A DNA stretch of 64,000 nucleotides from Ningiella ruwaisensis (GCF_004798935.1 NZ_RAHT01000001.1:62001-126000), one strand, 5' to 3'; counted from the first letter of the stretch, positions 19,291-28,111 are shown. The notes: generated by a model from the sequence alone, not told the origin. Numbers and translations are program-made.

Positions 19291-19954
19291 TGCCGTCTAG
19301 ATATGCTTGGTGCTTTGCTAGTTCATCGGCATTTGCCCGAATAACCTTTAGGCTTGGTTTTGACTTAATTCGAATAATATCGCTTGGCTTACCTTCATTC
19401 GCGCTTTCATCGCCATGAGCAAATTTTAAAGCGCCCTGCCCGCCTGTCATCAGTAAATAGACATCGGCTAAAATTTCACTGTCCAACAAGGCGCCATGAA
19501 AGGTTCGATGACTGTTATCCACATGATAGGCTTTACAAAGCGCGTCGAGGCTGTTCTTTTTACCCGGACGCATTTTACGTGCAAGTTCAAGCGTATCCAA
19601 AACGCTGCAAATCTCAGACGTAACAGGTAAATTCTTGCCTGCCAATTTGAATTCATGATCCATAAAGCCTACGTCAAAAGGTGCATTGTGAATAACTAAC
19701 TCTGCGCCTCTTATGTATGCAATAAATTCTTCAGCGATATCTGCAAATTTGGGTTTATCTTCCAAAAATTCATTGGTGATACCGTGAACGTCAATTGCTT
19801 CTTGCTCAACTTCACGCTGTGGATGAATATAAACATGATAGTTATTGCCGGTGAGCTTGCGATCTACCATCTCTACACAGCCAATTTCGATAATACGATG
19901 ACCTTCTAAAGGGTCAATGCCGGTAGTTTCAGTATCCAGAACAATTTGACGCAT
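19244..19954 (-). CDS. dnaQ: DNA polymerase III epsilon subunit (3'-5' proofreading exonuclease)
   Basis: Proofreading subunit of the replicative polymerase. Seen: ExoI VLDTETTG with metal ligands Asp7 and Glu9, ExoII HNAPFDVGFMDHEF near residue 90, and ExoIII with HGALLDSEILADVY (general-base His and metal Asp). The C-terminal tail of about 55 residues, which binds the alpha subunit in E. coli, is present. Length 236 matches the family. It lies back-to-back with rnhA, the same dnaQ/rnhA divergence found in E. coli, which adds confidence. Confidence 0.96.
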   Translation of the reverse strand: MRQIVLDTETTGIDPLEGHRIIEIGCVEMVDRKLTGNNYHVYIHPQREVEQEAIDVHGITNEFLEDKPKFADIAEEFIAYIRGAELVIHNAPFDVGFMDHEFKLAGKNLPVTSEICSVLDTLELARKMRPGKKNSLDALCKAYHVDNSHRTFHGALLDSEILADVYLLMTGGQGALKFAHGDESANEGKPSDIIRIKSKPSLKVIRANADELAKHQAYLDGIEKKADSVIWRKSPE

Positions 19955-20079
19955 TAGCCTTCCTGTGGGTTTGCTTTTTTATTGATAATTAAAATTGAAT
20001 AAATTCAAATTTCGCTTTTGCAGGCAAGCTAAGTATACTGCGCCTGAATTGAACTTAACAGCCAAAAAGAGACGCTGTA

Positions 20080-20547
20080 ATGAAACAGGTTACCTTATAC
20101 ACAGATGGATCTTGCCTTGGCAATCCAGGTCCAGGCGGGTATGGCGCCCTGCTGATTTTTGGCAAACATGAAAAAACGCTGTCAAAAGGTTTTAAGCATA
20201 CAACGAACAATCGCATGGAACTTCTTGCCCCTATTGCTGGCTTGAATGCGCTTAAAGAAAGATGCAAAGTCGAAATCTATACCGATAGCCAATATGTCAA
20301 AAACGGTATTCAGTCGTGGATCAAAACATGGAAAAAGAACGACTGGCGCACTTCAGCTAAAAAGCCGGTTAAAAACGTTGATTTGTGGAAGCAATTGGAC
20401 GCCGCATGCGCAAAACATGCTATTAACTGGCATTGGGTAAAAGGTCATTCAGGTCAGGTAGAAAACGAGCGTGTTGATGAATTAGCACGAGAAGCAGCTC
20501 AGTCTGGGCATTTGTTAACAGATGAAGGCTTTGAACAGGAAGAATAG
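20080..20547 (+). CDS. rnhA: ribonuclease HI
   Basis: Cleaves the RNA strand of RNA-DNA hybrids, removing primers and R-loops. Seen: [14 protein letters not shown] with the first active-site Asp at residue 9, NNRMELLA with Glu, YTDSQYV with the second Asp, and [15 protein letters not shown] with the catalytic His and last Asp. Length 155 equals E. coli RNase HI. The region before it has TATACT at 20034-20039 as a candidate -10 with a weak -35. rlmI starts 2 nt after the stop, so the two are co-transcribed. Confidence 0.97.
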   Translation: MKQVTLYTDGSCLGNPGPGGYGALLIFGKHEKTLSKGFKHTTNNRMELLAPIAGLNALKERCKVEIYTDSQYVKNGIQSWIKTWKKNDWRTSAKKPVKNVDLWKQLDAACAKHAINWHWVKGHSGQVENERVDELAREAAQSGHLLTDEGFEQEE

Positions 20548-20549
20548 TA

Positions 20550-21758
20550 ATGGCGCAGGTAATATTAAAACCCGAACGAGAAAAATCATTAAAACGTCGT
20601 CATCCCTGGGTTTTTGAGGGGGCTATTGCAAGCTCCAGCGGTAAGCTTCACTCTGGTGCAACCGTAGATATTATAAGTAGCTCTGGCGAATTTTTGGCCA
20701 AAGGCGCGTATTCCCCAAATTCACAAATTCGTGTCCGTGTATGGAGTTTTGATCAAAGCGAAGCGATCGATAACAATTTTTTTAAAGCAAAAATAGCAAA
20801 CGCGCTTAAGGTCAGACAAACCTGGCTAACTAAGTCCGATACTGATGCATTTAGAGTGGTAGCGGCCGAATCTGATGGACTTCCAGGTATCACAATCGAT
20901 AAATATGCGAATGTTATCGTCATGCAGTTATTGAGCGCAGGGGCTGAAAAACACAAAAGTAAAATTGTGGATGCACTGGTGAGTCTTTTTCCCAATCACG
21001 TTATTCACGAAAGAAGCGACGTAGAAGTCCGTAAAAAAGAAGGCCTTGAGCCTGTCATAAACACCCATATCGGGACCTTACCAGAACAGGTAAGCATTCA
21101 TGAAAATGGATTAAAAATCGAAGTGGATCTTATTGCAGGTCACAAAACCGGTTTTTATTTGGACCAGCGAAAAAATCGCATGATTGCCGGAGAGTATTGT
21201 GCACCGCATGATGATGGCTCAGGCAAGCATGTTCTCAATTGTTTTAGCTATACCGGCACCTTTGCACTCTATGCGCTAAAACATGGCGCAGCGCATGTTA
21301 CCAATGTTGACGTGTCAGATTCTGCCCTGGAGACATCAAAGCGTAATATTGCGCATAATTTTGACAGTCGAATAGCACAAAACGTGACGCACCTTAAACA
21401 GGATGTTTTTGAGCTCTTACGGGATTATAAAGCACAGGATACCAAGTTTGACCTCATCGTCATGGATCCGCCAAAGTTTGTGGAAAACAAGCGGCATTTG
21501 GAGCGAGCGGCTCGCGGTTACAAAGATATCAATCGATTAGCCTGTGAACTGTTAAAACCCAATGGTGTATTGCTGACCTTTAGCTGTTCCGGATTAGTCA
21601 GTCAGGATTTGTTTAACAAAATAGTGGCAGATGCCGCACTAGATGCAAATTGTGCATTGGCTTATATTCAGCGTCTTGAACAAGACAGTGATCATTTGGT
21701 ATCAAGCGCCTTTCCGGAAGGGTGCTATCTTAAAGGCTTGGTTTGCGTGAAACGCTAG
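20550..21758 (+). CDS. rlmI: 23S rRNA (cytosine-C5)-methyltransferase RlmI
   Basis: SAM-dependent methyltransferase for 23S rRNA C1962 (E. coli numbering). Seen: an N-terminal PUA domain (about residues 1-75, with RRHPWVFEGAI), a central linker domain with FRVVAAESDGLPGI, then a Rossmann methyltransferase fold: SAM-binding VLNCFSYTGTFALYA, DPPKF motif, and TFSCSG containing the catalytic-type Cys of the family. Length 402 is usual for RlmI. Its 2-nt distance from rnhA suggests coupled translation. Confidence 0.94.
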   Translation: MAQVILKPEREKSLKRRHPWVFEGAIASSSGKLHSGATVDIISSSGEFLAKGAYSPNSQIRVRVWSFDQSEAIDNNFFKAKIANALKVRQTWLTKSDTDAFRVVAAESDGLPGITIDKYANVIVMQLLSAGAEKHKSKIVDALVSLFPNHVIHERSDVEVRKKEGLEPVINTHIGTLPEQVSIHENGLKIEVDLIAGHKTGFYLDQRKNRMIAGEYCAPHDDGSGKHVLNCFSYTGTFALYALKHGAAHVTNVDVSDSALETSKRNIAHNFDSRIAQNVTHLKQDVFELLRDYKAQDTKFDLIVMDPPKFVENKRHLERAARGYKDINRLACELLKPNGVLLTFSCSGLVSQDLFNKIVADAALDANCALAYIQRLEQDSDHLVSSAFPEGCYLKGLVCVKR

Positions 21759-21819
21759 GTGAGTAAAGGATGTAGAGATAATGGCCATCCATGGCCCGAA
21801 GGGGATGTACAATCTGGAT

Positions 21820-22053
21820 TTACAGACCTACCGCTTCGTATTCTTCCAGGCTGATAGTGCCGTTACCGTCTGAATCAATAAGCTCAAAGTTTTCAAACAC
21901 GGTTTCGTTGGCTTCAGCTTCTGATTTAGTGATCATGCCGTCTTCGTTAGCATCTAAAGCTTTAAAACCTTCATTTGCTTGCGAAGCAAAGCTGATCCCG
22001 GCGCTTAATGCAGCTACCGTAAACAAAATGCCTAATTTATTGTTCGTTTTCAT
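21820..22053 (-). CDS. small secreted EF-hand protein
   Basis: 77-residue exported protein with two EF-hand loops. Seen: signal peptide about residues 1-26 ending FASQA, loop 1 DANEDGMITKSE and loop 2 DSDGNGTISLEE, both with Asp at position 1, Gly at 6 and Glu at 12, so both should bind Ca2+. Mature length is only about 50 residues: a single EF-hand pair and nothing else. ATG follows TGAGGGAAA, a usable ribosome site. It sits about 60 nt downstream of a second, similar gene and probably arose by duplication. Role unknown; Ca2+ buffering or signalling in the periplasm is a guess. Confidence 0.85.
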   Translation of the reverse strand: MKTNNKLGILFTVAALSAGISFASQANEGFKALDANEDGMITKSEAEANETVFENFELIDSDGNGTISLEEYEAVGL

Positions 22054-22112
22054 AATTTTCCCTCAAAAATAAGATTGTTTTGGTTTAAATGTTCGTTAAA
22101 AGAACAACGCTA

Positions 22113-22355
22113 TTATTCGCCCAGACCTGCTGTGCTGAACTCATCATAGGTAATAACGCCATCCCCATTTGCATCTACATCATCAAACATTGATGCCAAT
22201 GTGGAATGCGCTTGCGCTTCTTCTTTTGAGATCACGCCATCTTCGTTGGTATCTAATGAAGTAAAGGTATCTTCATTCGCCATTGAAAAAGATGCGATGC
22301 CTAAAGCAAGAACAGTAGACGCTACGGGAAATAAAACAGTTTTTGTAAGTTTCAT
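22113..22355 (-). CDS. small secreted EF-hand protein (paralogue)
   Basis: 80-residue exported protein with the same plan as its neighbour: signal peptide (residues 1-26, ending SFSMA), EF-hand loops DTNEDGVISKEE and DANGDGVITYDE, both with intact ligands. ATG is preceded by TTAGGAGAATC, a strong ribosome site. It is the upstream member of the pair, so the promoter should lie in the large gap to its right. The sequences around the first loop (TNEDG-ISKEEA against ANEDG-ITKSEA) show recent common origin. Confidence 0.85.
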   Translation of the reverse strand: MKLTKTVLFPVASTVLALGIASFSMANEDTFTSLDTNEDGVISKEEAQAHSTLASMFDDVDANGDGVITYDEFSTAGLGE

Positions 22356-22825
22356 AATGATTCTCCTAATGTTTTAGTAATGACGCACTTTCATGCGCTT
22401 CACTGTCACTAATACATTTATGATGCCAAGCCGATATTGTTATTACTTTTCAATGATTTACAAAAATCATGTAAAAAGAAGACGGCGAGAATCGTGGCCA
22501 AGACAAGACAGATTCAGTCTGTAATACTTACAATAAAAATAAGTCATTGATTTTTAATGATTTTAATGATTGATGACGGTGTCGCTATTTTTCGACTAAT
22601 GGGCTCTACCCCTTGCCAGACATAAGAACGCCCTAGCTGCTTCAACTTGAAATATTTACAGTACAAAAATTAAACGATGCAGAAAACACTAGGAAATTCC
22701 ATGTTAATTTAGCGTGTATCTATCTGTTTGCATTATATTTTTTTAGAAAAATTTTATTCGCTTTTATCTGGAACGCAAGTTGTATAAGGCTCGACGAATG
22801 TATAAAACCTGCAAAGGAGAATAAT
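22356..22825. promoter_or_regulatory. divergent intergenic region (EF-hand pair / outer-membrane barrel)
   Basis: 470 bp without a convincing gene. It carries the start signals for both flanking transcripts and a short direct repeat TTAATGATT near 22551-22570. I could not fix a promoter: nothing matches both hexamers with correct spacing. Confidence 0.4.
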
Positions 22826-23422
22826 ATGAAAAACACAATAAATCGTTTGTCGATTGCTACTCTTTCTGCAAGTTGCCTATTGTTAGGCGCTGTATCAACA
22901 TCAAGTTATGCTCAATATGATGATGAGAAAGATAACGGATTTTATGTAGGCGCCAATTATGGCTATCTCAAAGTAGATGGTGAAGATGATTTTGATGACG
23001 ATCAGGATGCCTATCAACTATTAGGGGGTTATCAATTTAATCAATATTTTGCACTTGAAGGTGCTTACGTCGATTTTGGAAGCTATGGTGGTGATTTAGC
23101 TAATGCCGATACGGATGGGTTTGGCGCGGGAATTCGCTTGAGTTTCCCTCTCGGAGATGCTTTTGCTATCAGAGGAAAATTGGGTCAGCTTTGGTATGAT
23201 ACTGATTATACCCTTGCAGGTATTGAAGACACATATGAAGATGAAGGACTGTATGCCGGTATCGGCGTGTCTTACAGCTTCACGACAAATTTGGCCGTGA
23301 CCGTTGATTACACCCTTTATGACGCCGATTTAGATACAGAGGAAGTATTGGACGACATCGACGATGCAAACTTTAGTACCGACCTTAAGCAGGCTGCAAT
23401 AGGCCTGGAGTACCAGTTTTAA
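22826..23422 (+). CDS. outer-membrane beta-barrel protein (OmpA/OMP_b-brl type)
   Basis: Predicted 8-stranded outer-membrane barrel. Seen: signal peptide (about residues 1-29, ending SSYA), then alternating strands such as GFYVGANYGYLKV, YFALEGAYVDFG and GLYAGIGVSYSF, ending in a C-terminal aromatic (EYQF) as needed for BAM-mediated insertion. Loops are strikingly acidic (GEDDFDDDQD, DADLDTEEVLDDIDDA), suggesting cation binding outside the cell. Length 198 fits small OMP_b-brl proteins. ATG follows AAAGGAGAATA. Possible roles include OmpW-like transport or structural function; the sequence does not decide. Confidence 0.85.
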   Translation: MKNTINRLSIATLSASCLLLGAVSTSSYAQYDDEKDNGFYVGANYGYLKVDGEDDFDDDQDAYQLLGGYQFNQYFALEGAYVDFGSYGGDLANADTDGFGAGIRLSFPLGDAFAIRGKLGQLWYDTDYTLAGIEDTYEDEGLYAGIGVSYSFTTNLAVTVDYTLYDADLDTEEVLDDIDDANFSTDLKQAAIGLEYQF

Positions 23423-23470
23423 ATAACAATTAAGATATACACGCTTTAGTTACTTTGTAACTGCAAATTA

Positions 23471-23525
23471 AGCCTGCATTTAATAGGTAACAATCATACA
23501 TAATTTGCCAAAATGCAGGCTTTCT
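23471..23525 (+). terminator. long-stem hairpin after the barrel gene
   Basis: AGCCTGCATTT (23471-23481) and AAATGCAGGCT (23511-23521) form a perfect 11-bp stem with a 29-nt loop, followed by TTCTT. It may be a terminator for the barrel gene, though the T-run is poor and the loop long. Confidence 0.5.
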
Positions 23526-23976
23526 TAAGTGCCCTATCTTTTCTTCAGAAACATTTGTTCAATGAAGGCTTGAGTATTCTTCTATTTTTTTGCGCTGTTG
23601 CGCTGTTACGCTGTTGCGCTTCCGTAAATTTGCATCTACTGCCTTGTTTCGCATAACAGACTTTTTTTAAATTTGCGTCTTTTGTTAACTTGAAATAATT
23701 ACAGAAATTGCACTCAAAAATTCCCATCTAGCAAAATGTTTTCTCGCTGTATGGTGAATCCTAAGCTTACGAACCATTAAGACTTTGATTTAACTTATTG
23801 TTAAACATAGGTTTTTAATCTAATTCTCTTGATACATTGAATCGCGCTATTCAGGTACAAAACCTGCTGATTGGTTTTTAAAAAACAATGTGCTGACTGT
23901 CAGACTCGTCGCTCTTGCGATGACAAGTGTTTGTACACGGCATTGTCGTATCTGACGTCATTTATAGGGAAATCAT
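23526..23976. other. intergenic region upstream of opgG
   Basis: About 450 bp without a convincing gene. It contains an octamer tandem repeat (listed separately) and AT-rich sequence. Just before opgG there is a short inverted repeat CTGAC-T-GTCAG (about 23892-23902). No clear promoter hexamers were found. Confidence 0.4.
23591..23622. repeat. 8-nt tandem repeat, four units
   Basis: TGCGCTGT occurs at 23591 and 23599, then TACGCTGT at 23607 and TGCGCTTC at 23615: a short GC-rich microsatellite in an otherwise AT-rich intergenic stretch. No gene overlaps it. Confidence 0.75.
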
Positions 23977-25689
23977 ATGAAGTTACCGAAAATGTTCAGT
24001 ATTCAAATTGCGCTTGTGCTATTAAGCGTCTCCTTTTTATGTATTGCTGAGAGTGCTGCAGTTGATAACAATCGACTGCAAGCAAGTCCACAGAGCAATG
24101 AGGAAATAAACGAGCAAACGCAGAAACAAAAAACGCAGGCGTCTGAAGGTGAAAATGCGGATAAAATGGCGAAAGTGAATTCAGATGACACGCCCAAAAG
24201 CTTAGATCATATCCAGTCCACTTTTCGACTAGTTAAAAATAAAGCAAAAAAATTATCAGAAAAACCTTTTGAACGAACGGGAGCCAATATTCCTGAACAA
24301 TATTCAAATATGAATTACGACCAATACATGGCTATTCATTTTGATCCTGACAAGTCCTTGTGGCATCAAGATAAACAGTTTGAGCTGCAGTTTTTTCATC
24401 CGGGCTTTTTATATACTGACCCTGTTACCATCAAAGTCGTCAATAAAGATAAAAGTGTCAAAACGCTCAACTTTTCTTCAGACCAATTTAAGTATTATGG
24501 CCCTTCTGAAAGCCTGAAAGACATCGAATCGTCTGGTTTAGGTTATGCGGGTTTTCGTGTGCATTACCCTTTGAGTGAACAGGTAAATAAGCAGGAAATG
24601 ATGGTGTTTCTCGGGGCGTCATATTTTCGCTTGGTCGGTCCTTCTCAGCAATATGGCATTTCGGCACGAGGACTTGCGATTGATACAGCAGAGCCAAATG
24701 GCGAGGAATTTCCGTTTTTTTCTGAGTTTTACGTAATCGAACCTGACGACAATCAGGAGCATTTAATAATATTTGCGGTGCTAAATAGTGAATCTGTCAG
24801 TGGCGCATATAAATTTACGGTTGCTTCTGATATCAACACCAGCGTATCGGTAGAGAGTGAAATATATGCTCGTAAGGACGTAAACAAGCTTGGCATTGCG
24901 CCACTAACCAGCATGTTTTTACAAGGTAGTGCAAGCCTGCGAAAGTTTGATGATTTTAGACCGCAAGTGCATGATTCTGACGGTTTGCTTGTGCATACCT
25001 CAGACGATAGATGGCTGTTCAGACCGCTTGTTAACCCCAGAGCGCTTTCTGTAGTGTCTTTCAGTAATGTCAATCCCAAGGGATTTGGGCTACTCCAACG
25101 CGATATTAATTTTGCAAATTATCAGGATGCTCAAGCTAACTATCATAAACGTCCCGGACTGTGGGTTAAGCCAAGTCAAGACTGGGGAGAAGGAAGAGTG
25201 GAGTTGGTCGAGATACCGACTGATTCTGAAACTAACGACAACATCGTTACCTATTGGGTACCAAAGCAGCCCCTTAAGGCCGGTGAATCCATGGCCTTCA
25301 ACTATGTCATCTCGACCGTACACCATAATCCATCATCTTTACAACGTGCCTATGTTGTTCGAACCGCGAACGCATGGGGAGCAATACCCGGCGAACCGAA
25401 TCCACCTGAAAAGACTCACAGAAGAATGATTGTTGATTTTTATTCAGACAAACTGGCTCTTGTTGACTCAAAAGTAAAAATGGAAGCACAAGTAAATGCC
25501 TTGGGCGGCGAAATCAGCAACGTTAATGTGTTTAAATTACCGGATAACAAAACATGGCGCCTAGCCTTTGAGGTAAAGACAAAGGATGATTCAGATGTAG
25601 TAGATTTACGTGCCAATTTGATGTTCAGAGGTAAAGCAATCAGCGAATACTGGCATTACGTATATAAAGAGAGCGAAGTGAATGACTAA
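23977..25689 (+). CDS. opgG: glucan biosynthesis protein OpgG (MdoG)
   Basis: Periplasmic protein needed to make osmoregulated periplasmic glucans from the linear chain that OpgH exports. Seen: signal peptide (about residues 1-25), then a Gln/Asn/Glu-rich low-complexity linker (about 30-75) that most OpgG proteins lack, then the conserved MdoG body starting at YDQYMAIHFDPDKSLWH, with the family blocks FFHPGFLY, ARGLAIDTAEPNGEEFPFF and PALS-type RPLVNPRALSVVSF. At 570 residues it is longer than E. coli OpgG (511) mainly because of the linker. It overlaps opgH by 8 nt. Confidence 0.94.
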   Translation: MKLPKMFSIQIALVLLSVSFLCIAESAAVDNNRLQASPQSNEEINEQTQKQKTQASEGENADKMAKVNSDDTPKSLDHIQSTFRLVKNKAKKLSEKPFERTGANIPEQYSNMNYDQYMAIHFDPDKSLWHQDKQFELQFFHPGFLYTDPVTIKVVNKDKSVKTLNFSSDQFKYYGPSESLKDIESSGLGYAGFRVHYPLSEQVNKQEMMVFLGASYFRLVGPSQQYGISARGLAIDTAEPNGEEFPFFSEFYVIEPDDNQEHLIIFAVLNSESVSGAYKFTVASDINTSVSVESEIYARKDVNKLGIAPLTSMFLQGSASLRKFDDFRPQVHDSDGLLVHTSDDRWLFRPLVNPRALSVVSFSNVNPKGFGLLQRDINFANYQDAQANYHKRPGLWVKPSQDWGEGRVELVEIPTDSETNDNIVTYWVPKQPLKAGESMAFNYVISTVHHNPSSLQRAYVVRTANAWGAIPGEPNPPEKTHRRMIVDFYSDKLALVDSKVKMEAQVNALGGEISNVNVFKLPDNKTWRLAFEVKTKDDSDVVDLRANLMFRGKAISEYWHYVYKESEVND

Positions 25690-27676
25690 AGCGAAAAGGC
25701 AAAACCGCGACAGCTTAAACATCCGTCCAAGTGCGTTACGCTTTCGCAAATACCTCTACGCTACCTGCGTATTTTCTACAGCAATTGCAGGTGGATGGGC
25801 AATGGGAGATATATTCTCTGAATCGGGCATAACAATAATGGAAGCCGTTCTACTGTTTCTATTTACCTTAACCTTTGTGTGGATAGCCGCTGCATTTTAT
25901 AGTGCGAGCATTGGATTTATCCTTCAATTATTTAAGCTCGACCCTTTATCTTTAAAACGTAAACCAGACATTGACTTTTCCACGCAGTTGGTAAGTGGCA
26001 AGCATGCGATCATAATGCCTGTATATAATGAGGACACAAGCAGGATCATGGCAGGCATGGAAGCGAGTATTATTGAGATAGCTCAATCGGGCAACCTTGA
26101 ACACTTTGACTTTTTCATGCTTAGCGATACGCAAGATAAGCAACTCATTGAGGCCGAACACAATGCATGGCAAATTCTCGTAGAGAGAATACGCAATAAC
26201 GCTACTTGCTCAAGCGCCAATTTGTATTACAGGCGACGAGAGAAAAATACGAACAGAAAAGTTGGCAACGTTGCTGACTTCTGCAAACGCTGGGGCGCGC
26301 ATTACGAAACAATGACCGTTTTTGATGCAGACAGTTTAATGACGTCTCACAGCATAATCAGTTTGGTTTCACATATGCAGGCCAATCCAAAAACAGGCTT
26401 ATTGCAAACTGTGCCCATTCCCGTCAGAAGTGCCACCTTTTTCGGTCGATTCTTACAATTTGCGGCGTGTTTATACTGTCCAACCTTGGCAAACGGGCAA
26501 GCGTTTTGGCAAACCAATGCCTCAAACTATTGGGGACATAACGCCGTTATTAGAATATCTGCATTTGTTGAATCTTGCGGACTGCCGTCTCTTGGAGGCC
26601 GTCCCCCTTTTGGCGGCGATATTTTAAGCCATGATTTTGTAGAGGCAGCACTATTAGCCCGCTCCGGCTATGATGTTTACCTATTGGCGAATTTGGAGGG
26701 CAGTTACGAAGAGTTACCGTCCAATATTATTGATTATGCTTCACGCGATCGCCGTTGGGTTCAAGGGAACATGCAACATCTAGGGCTTTTAAATATTGCA
26801 GGTATGCGAAATTTAAGTCGCTTGCATTTTTTTCTGGGCGCCTTTGCTTATATATCCTCGCTCGTTTGGTGTTTGTTATTATTTCTAAGCACCATAGATG
26901 GGATCGTCAGAGCTACCAGCGATCCGGTATTTTTTACGCAAAATTATCAGCTCTTTCCTATATGGTCTGTTGATAAATCCGCCACCATATTCTTTATGCT
27001 TGGCGCAACGGCTTTTATGCTAATTGGCCCCAAATTCATGAGCCTTATCATCGCCCTGCTTTACCACGCTAAACCCTTTGGTGGCCGCTTCAAACTCACC
27101 ATTAGCATGTTAATCGAAACGGTATTCGCAATTATAATCGCGCCTCTCATGATGGCCTTTCATGCCTATTTTGTGCTAAACGTATTGTGCGGCTCGAGTA
27201 TCAAATGGGAAGCTCAGGGTCGTGAAGGCCGTCGTGTGCCGTGGAAGGAATCCTTTAAAAGAACTTACCTGCTAATTTGCATCGCTTTGCTGTGGGCAGC
27301 GCTCACCTATATTTTTACGCCCATATTGTTTTGGTGGCTATCTCCTATCACCTTCGGTTTTTTAATTTCACCTGCACTTATTCATTTCAGCAGTAGCCTC
27401 TCTGCTGGCGAATTTTTAAGAGATTTGGGAATATTTCTTACGCCGAGTGAGGTGTCAGAACCAAGAGCGCTTCATAACATGAGGCTTGCTCAGTACGAAC
27501 AATTGAAATGCAATCATGATTATACGAAGATTCAGTCGCTACCACACGAAAATGCGCAAACACCTGAAGATAGAATTTGGTGTTTACCGCCCGAAAAGTG
27601 GCGGGAAATGAAAGAACAAGATTTCAAAGCCAAGCCGACAGACGAGCAAGGCGATGCAATATTAATCAGGCGATAA
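25682..27676 (+). CDS. opgH: glucan glucosyltransferase OpgH (MdoH)
   Basis: Inner-membrane family 2 glycosyltransferase that polymerises UDP-glucose into the beta-1,2 backbone of periplasmic glucans. Seen: two N-terminal helices (about residues 28-82), a cytosolic GT domain with IIMPVYNEDTSRI, FDADS and HDFVEAALL, and the RRWVQGN (Q-RW type) motif near residue 357, followed by about five to six C-terminal helices. At 664 residues it is about 180 shorter than E. coli OpgH (847): the long cytosolic N-terminal extension, which in E. coli inhibits FtsZ, is reduced to about 25 residues. Overlaps opgG, so coupled expression is expected. Confidence 0.94.
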   Translation: MTKAKRQNRDSLNIRPSALRFRKYLYATCVFSTAIAGGWAMGDIFSESGITIMEAVLLFLFTLTFVWIAAAFYSASIGFILQLFKLDPLSLKRKPDIDFSTQLVSGKHAIIMPVYNEDTSRIMAGMEASIIEIAQSGNLEHFDFFMLSDTQDKQLIEAEHNAWQILVERIRNNATCSSANLYYRRREKNTNRKVGNVADFCKRWGAHYETMTVFDADSLMTSHSIISLVSHMQANPKTGLLQTVPIPVRSATFFGRFLQFAACLYCPTLANGQAFWQTNASNYWGHNAVIRISAFVESCGLPSLGGRPPFGGDILSHDFVEAALLARSGYDVYLLANLEGSYEELPSNIIDYASRDRRWVQGNMQHLGLLNIAGMRNLSRLHFFLGAFAYISSLVWCLLLFLSTIDGIVRATSDPVFFTQNYQLFPIWSVDKSATIFFMLGATAFMLIGPKFMSLIIALLYHAKPFGGRFKLTISMLIETVFAIIIAPLMMAFHAYFVLNVLCGSSIKWEAQGREGRRVPWKESFKRTYLLICIALLWAALTYIFTPILFWWLSPITFGFLISPALIHFSSSLSAGEFLRDLGIFLTPSEVSEPRALHNMRLAQYEQLKCNHDYTKIQSLPHENAQTPEDRIWCLPPEKWREMKEQDFKAKPTDEQGDAILIRR

Positions 27677-27727
27677 ACATGCTCAGGTGTAACTGTCAAA
27701 AACAGACAAATAAAAACCGTTAGCCTC

Positions 27728-28030
27728 TTACTTCATTTCGCTTATTTCTACACCCACCAGGCAAGAGTTGTCGTCGCCTTCATCGCAGCGAACTACTTTT
27801 GCCTTTGCTTCCAGTGAAGGAATTTGGTCATTATTTGAGTCGATTGTGATGTCGAGAAGCGTGCCCAGTTCAATACCCGGCAACTCAAGTTCGAGTGACA
27901 TGCCTGTTGCGCTGATGTCGCGACAAACTGCAGTGAAAGATGTAGCCGATGGATTGTCTAGCAGTGACACCTCGCACGGAGAATTCACCATCATTCGATA
28001 GAAATTCCGTTTATCGTCGTAACCCAACAT
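27728..28030 (-). CDS. PilZ-domain protein
   Basis: Single PilZ domain of 100 residues, a likely cyclic-di-GMP receptor. Seen: the c-di-GMP-binding pair of motifs, RNFYR (R-x-x-x-R, near residues 8-12) and DISATGMSLEL (D-x-S-x-x-G), on a beta-barrel-like sequence ending GVEISEM. A start 12 codons upstream is possible, but that ATG overlaps the -10 element of the promoter at 28066-28095; the ATG at 28030 follows GAGAGGT at correct spacing and is chosen. Monocistronic, convergent with opgH. The effector it controls is unknown. Confidence 0.88.
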   Translation of the reverse strand: MLGYDDKRNFYRMMVNSPCEVSLLDNPSATSFTAVCRDISATGMSLELELPGIELGTLLDITIDSNNDQIPSLEAKAKVVRCDEGDDNSCLVGVEISEMK

Positions 28031-28065
28031 AGTCATACCTCTCGTTTCAAAAATGTTGAATGCCA

Positions 28066-28095
28066 TTTATAGGGAGTTGTTAATAATCTGTCAAC
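28066..28095 (-). promoter_or_regulatory. sigma-70 promoter of the PilZ gene, overlapping a palindrome
   Basis: Minus strand: perfect TTGACA (28090-28095), 18-bp spacer, TATAAA (28066-28071). The -35 lies in the centre of a 10+2+10 inverted repeat (AATAATCTGT / ACAGATTATT, 28082-28103), which could be a repressor site or the end hairpin of the upstream hrpA transcript. Transcription would start near 28059, about 29 nt before the PilZ ATG. Confidence 0.72.
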
Positions 28096-28111
28096 AGATT
28101 ATTGCAAATGC

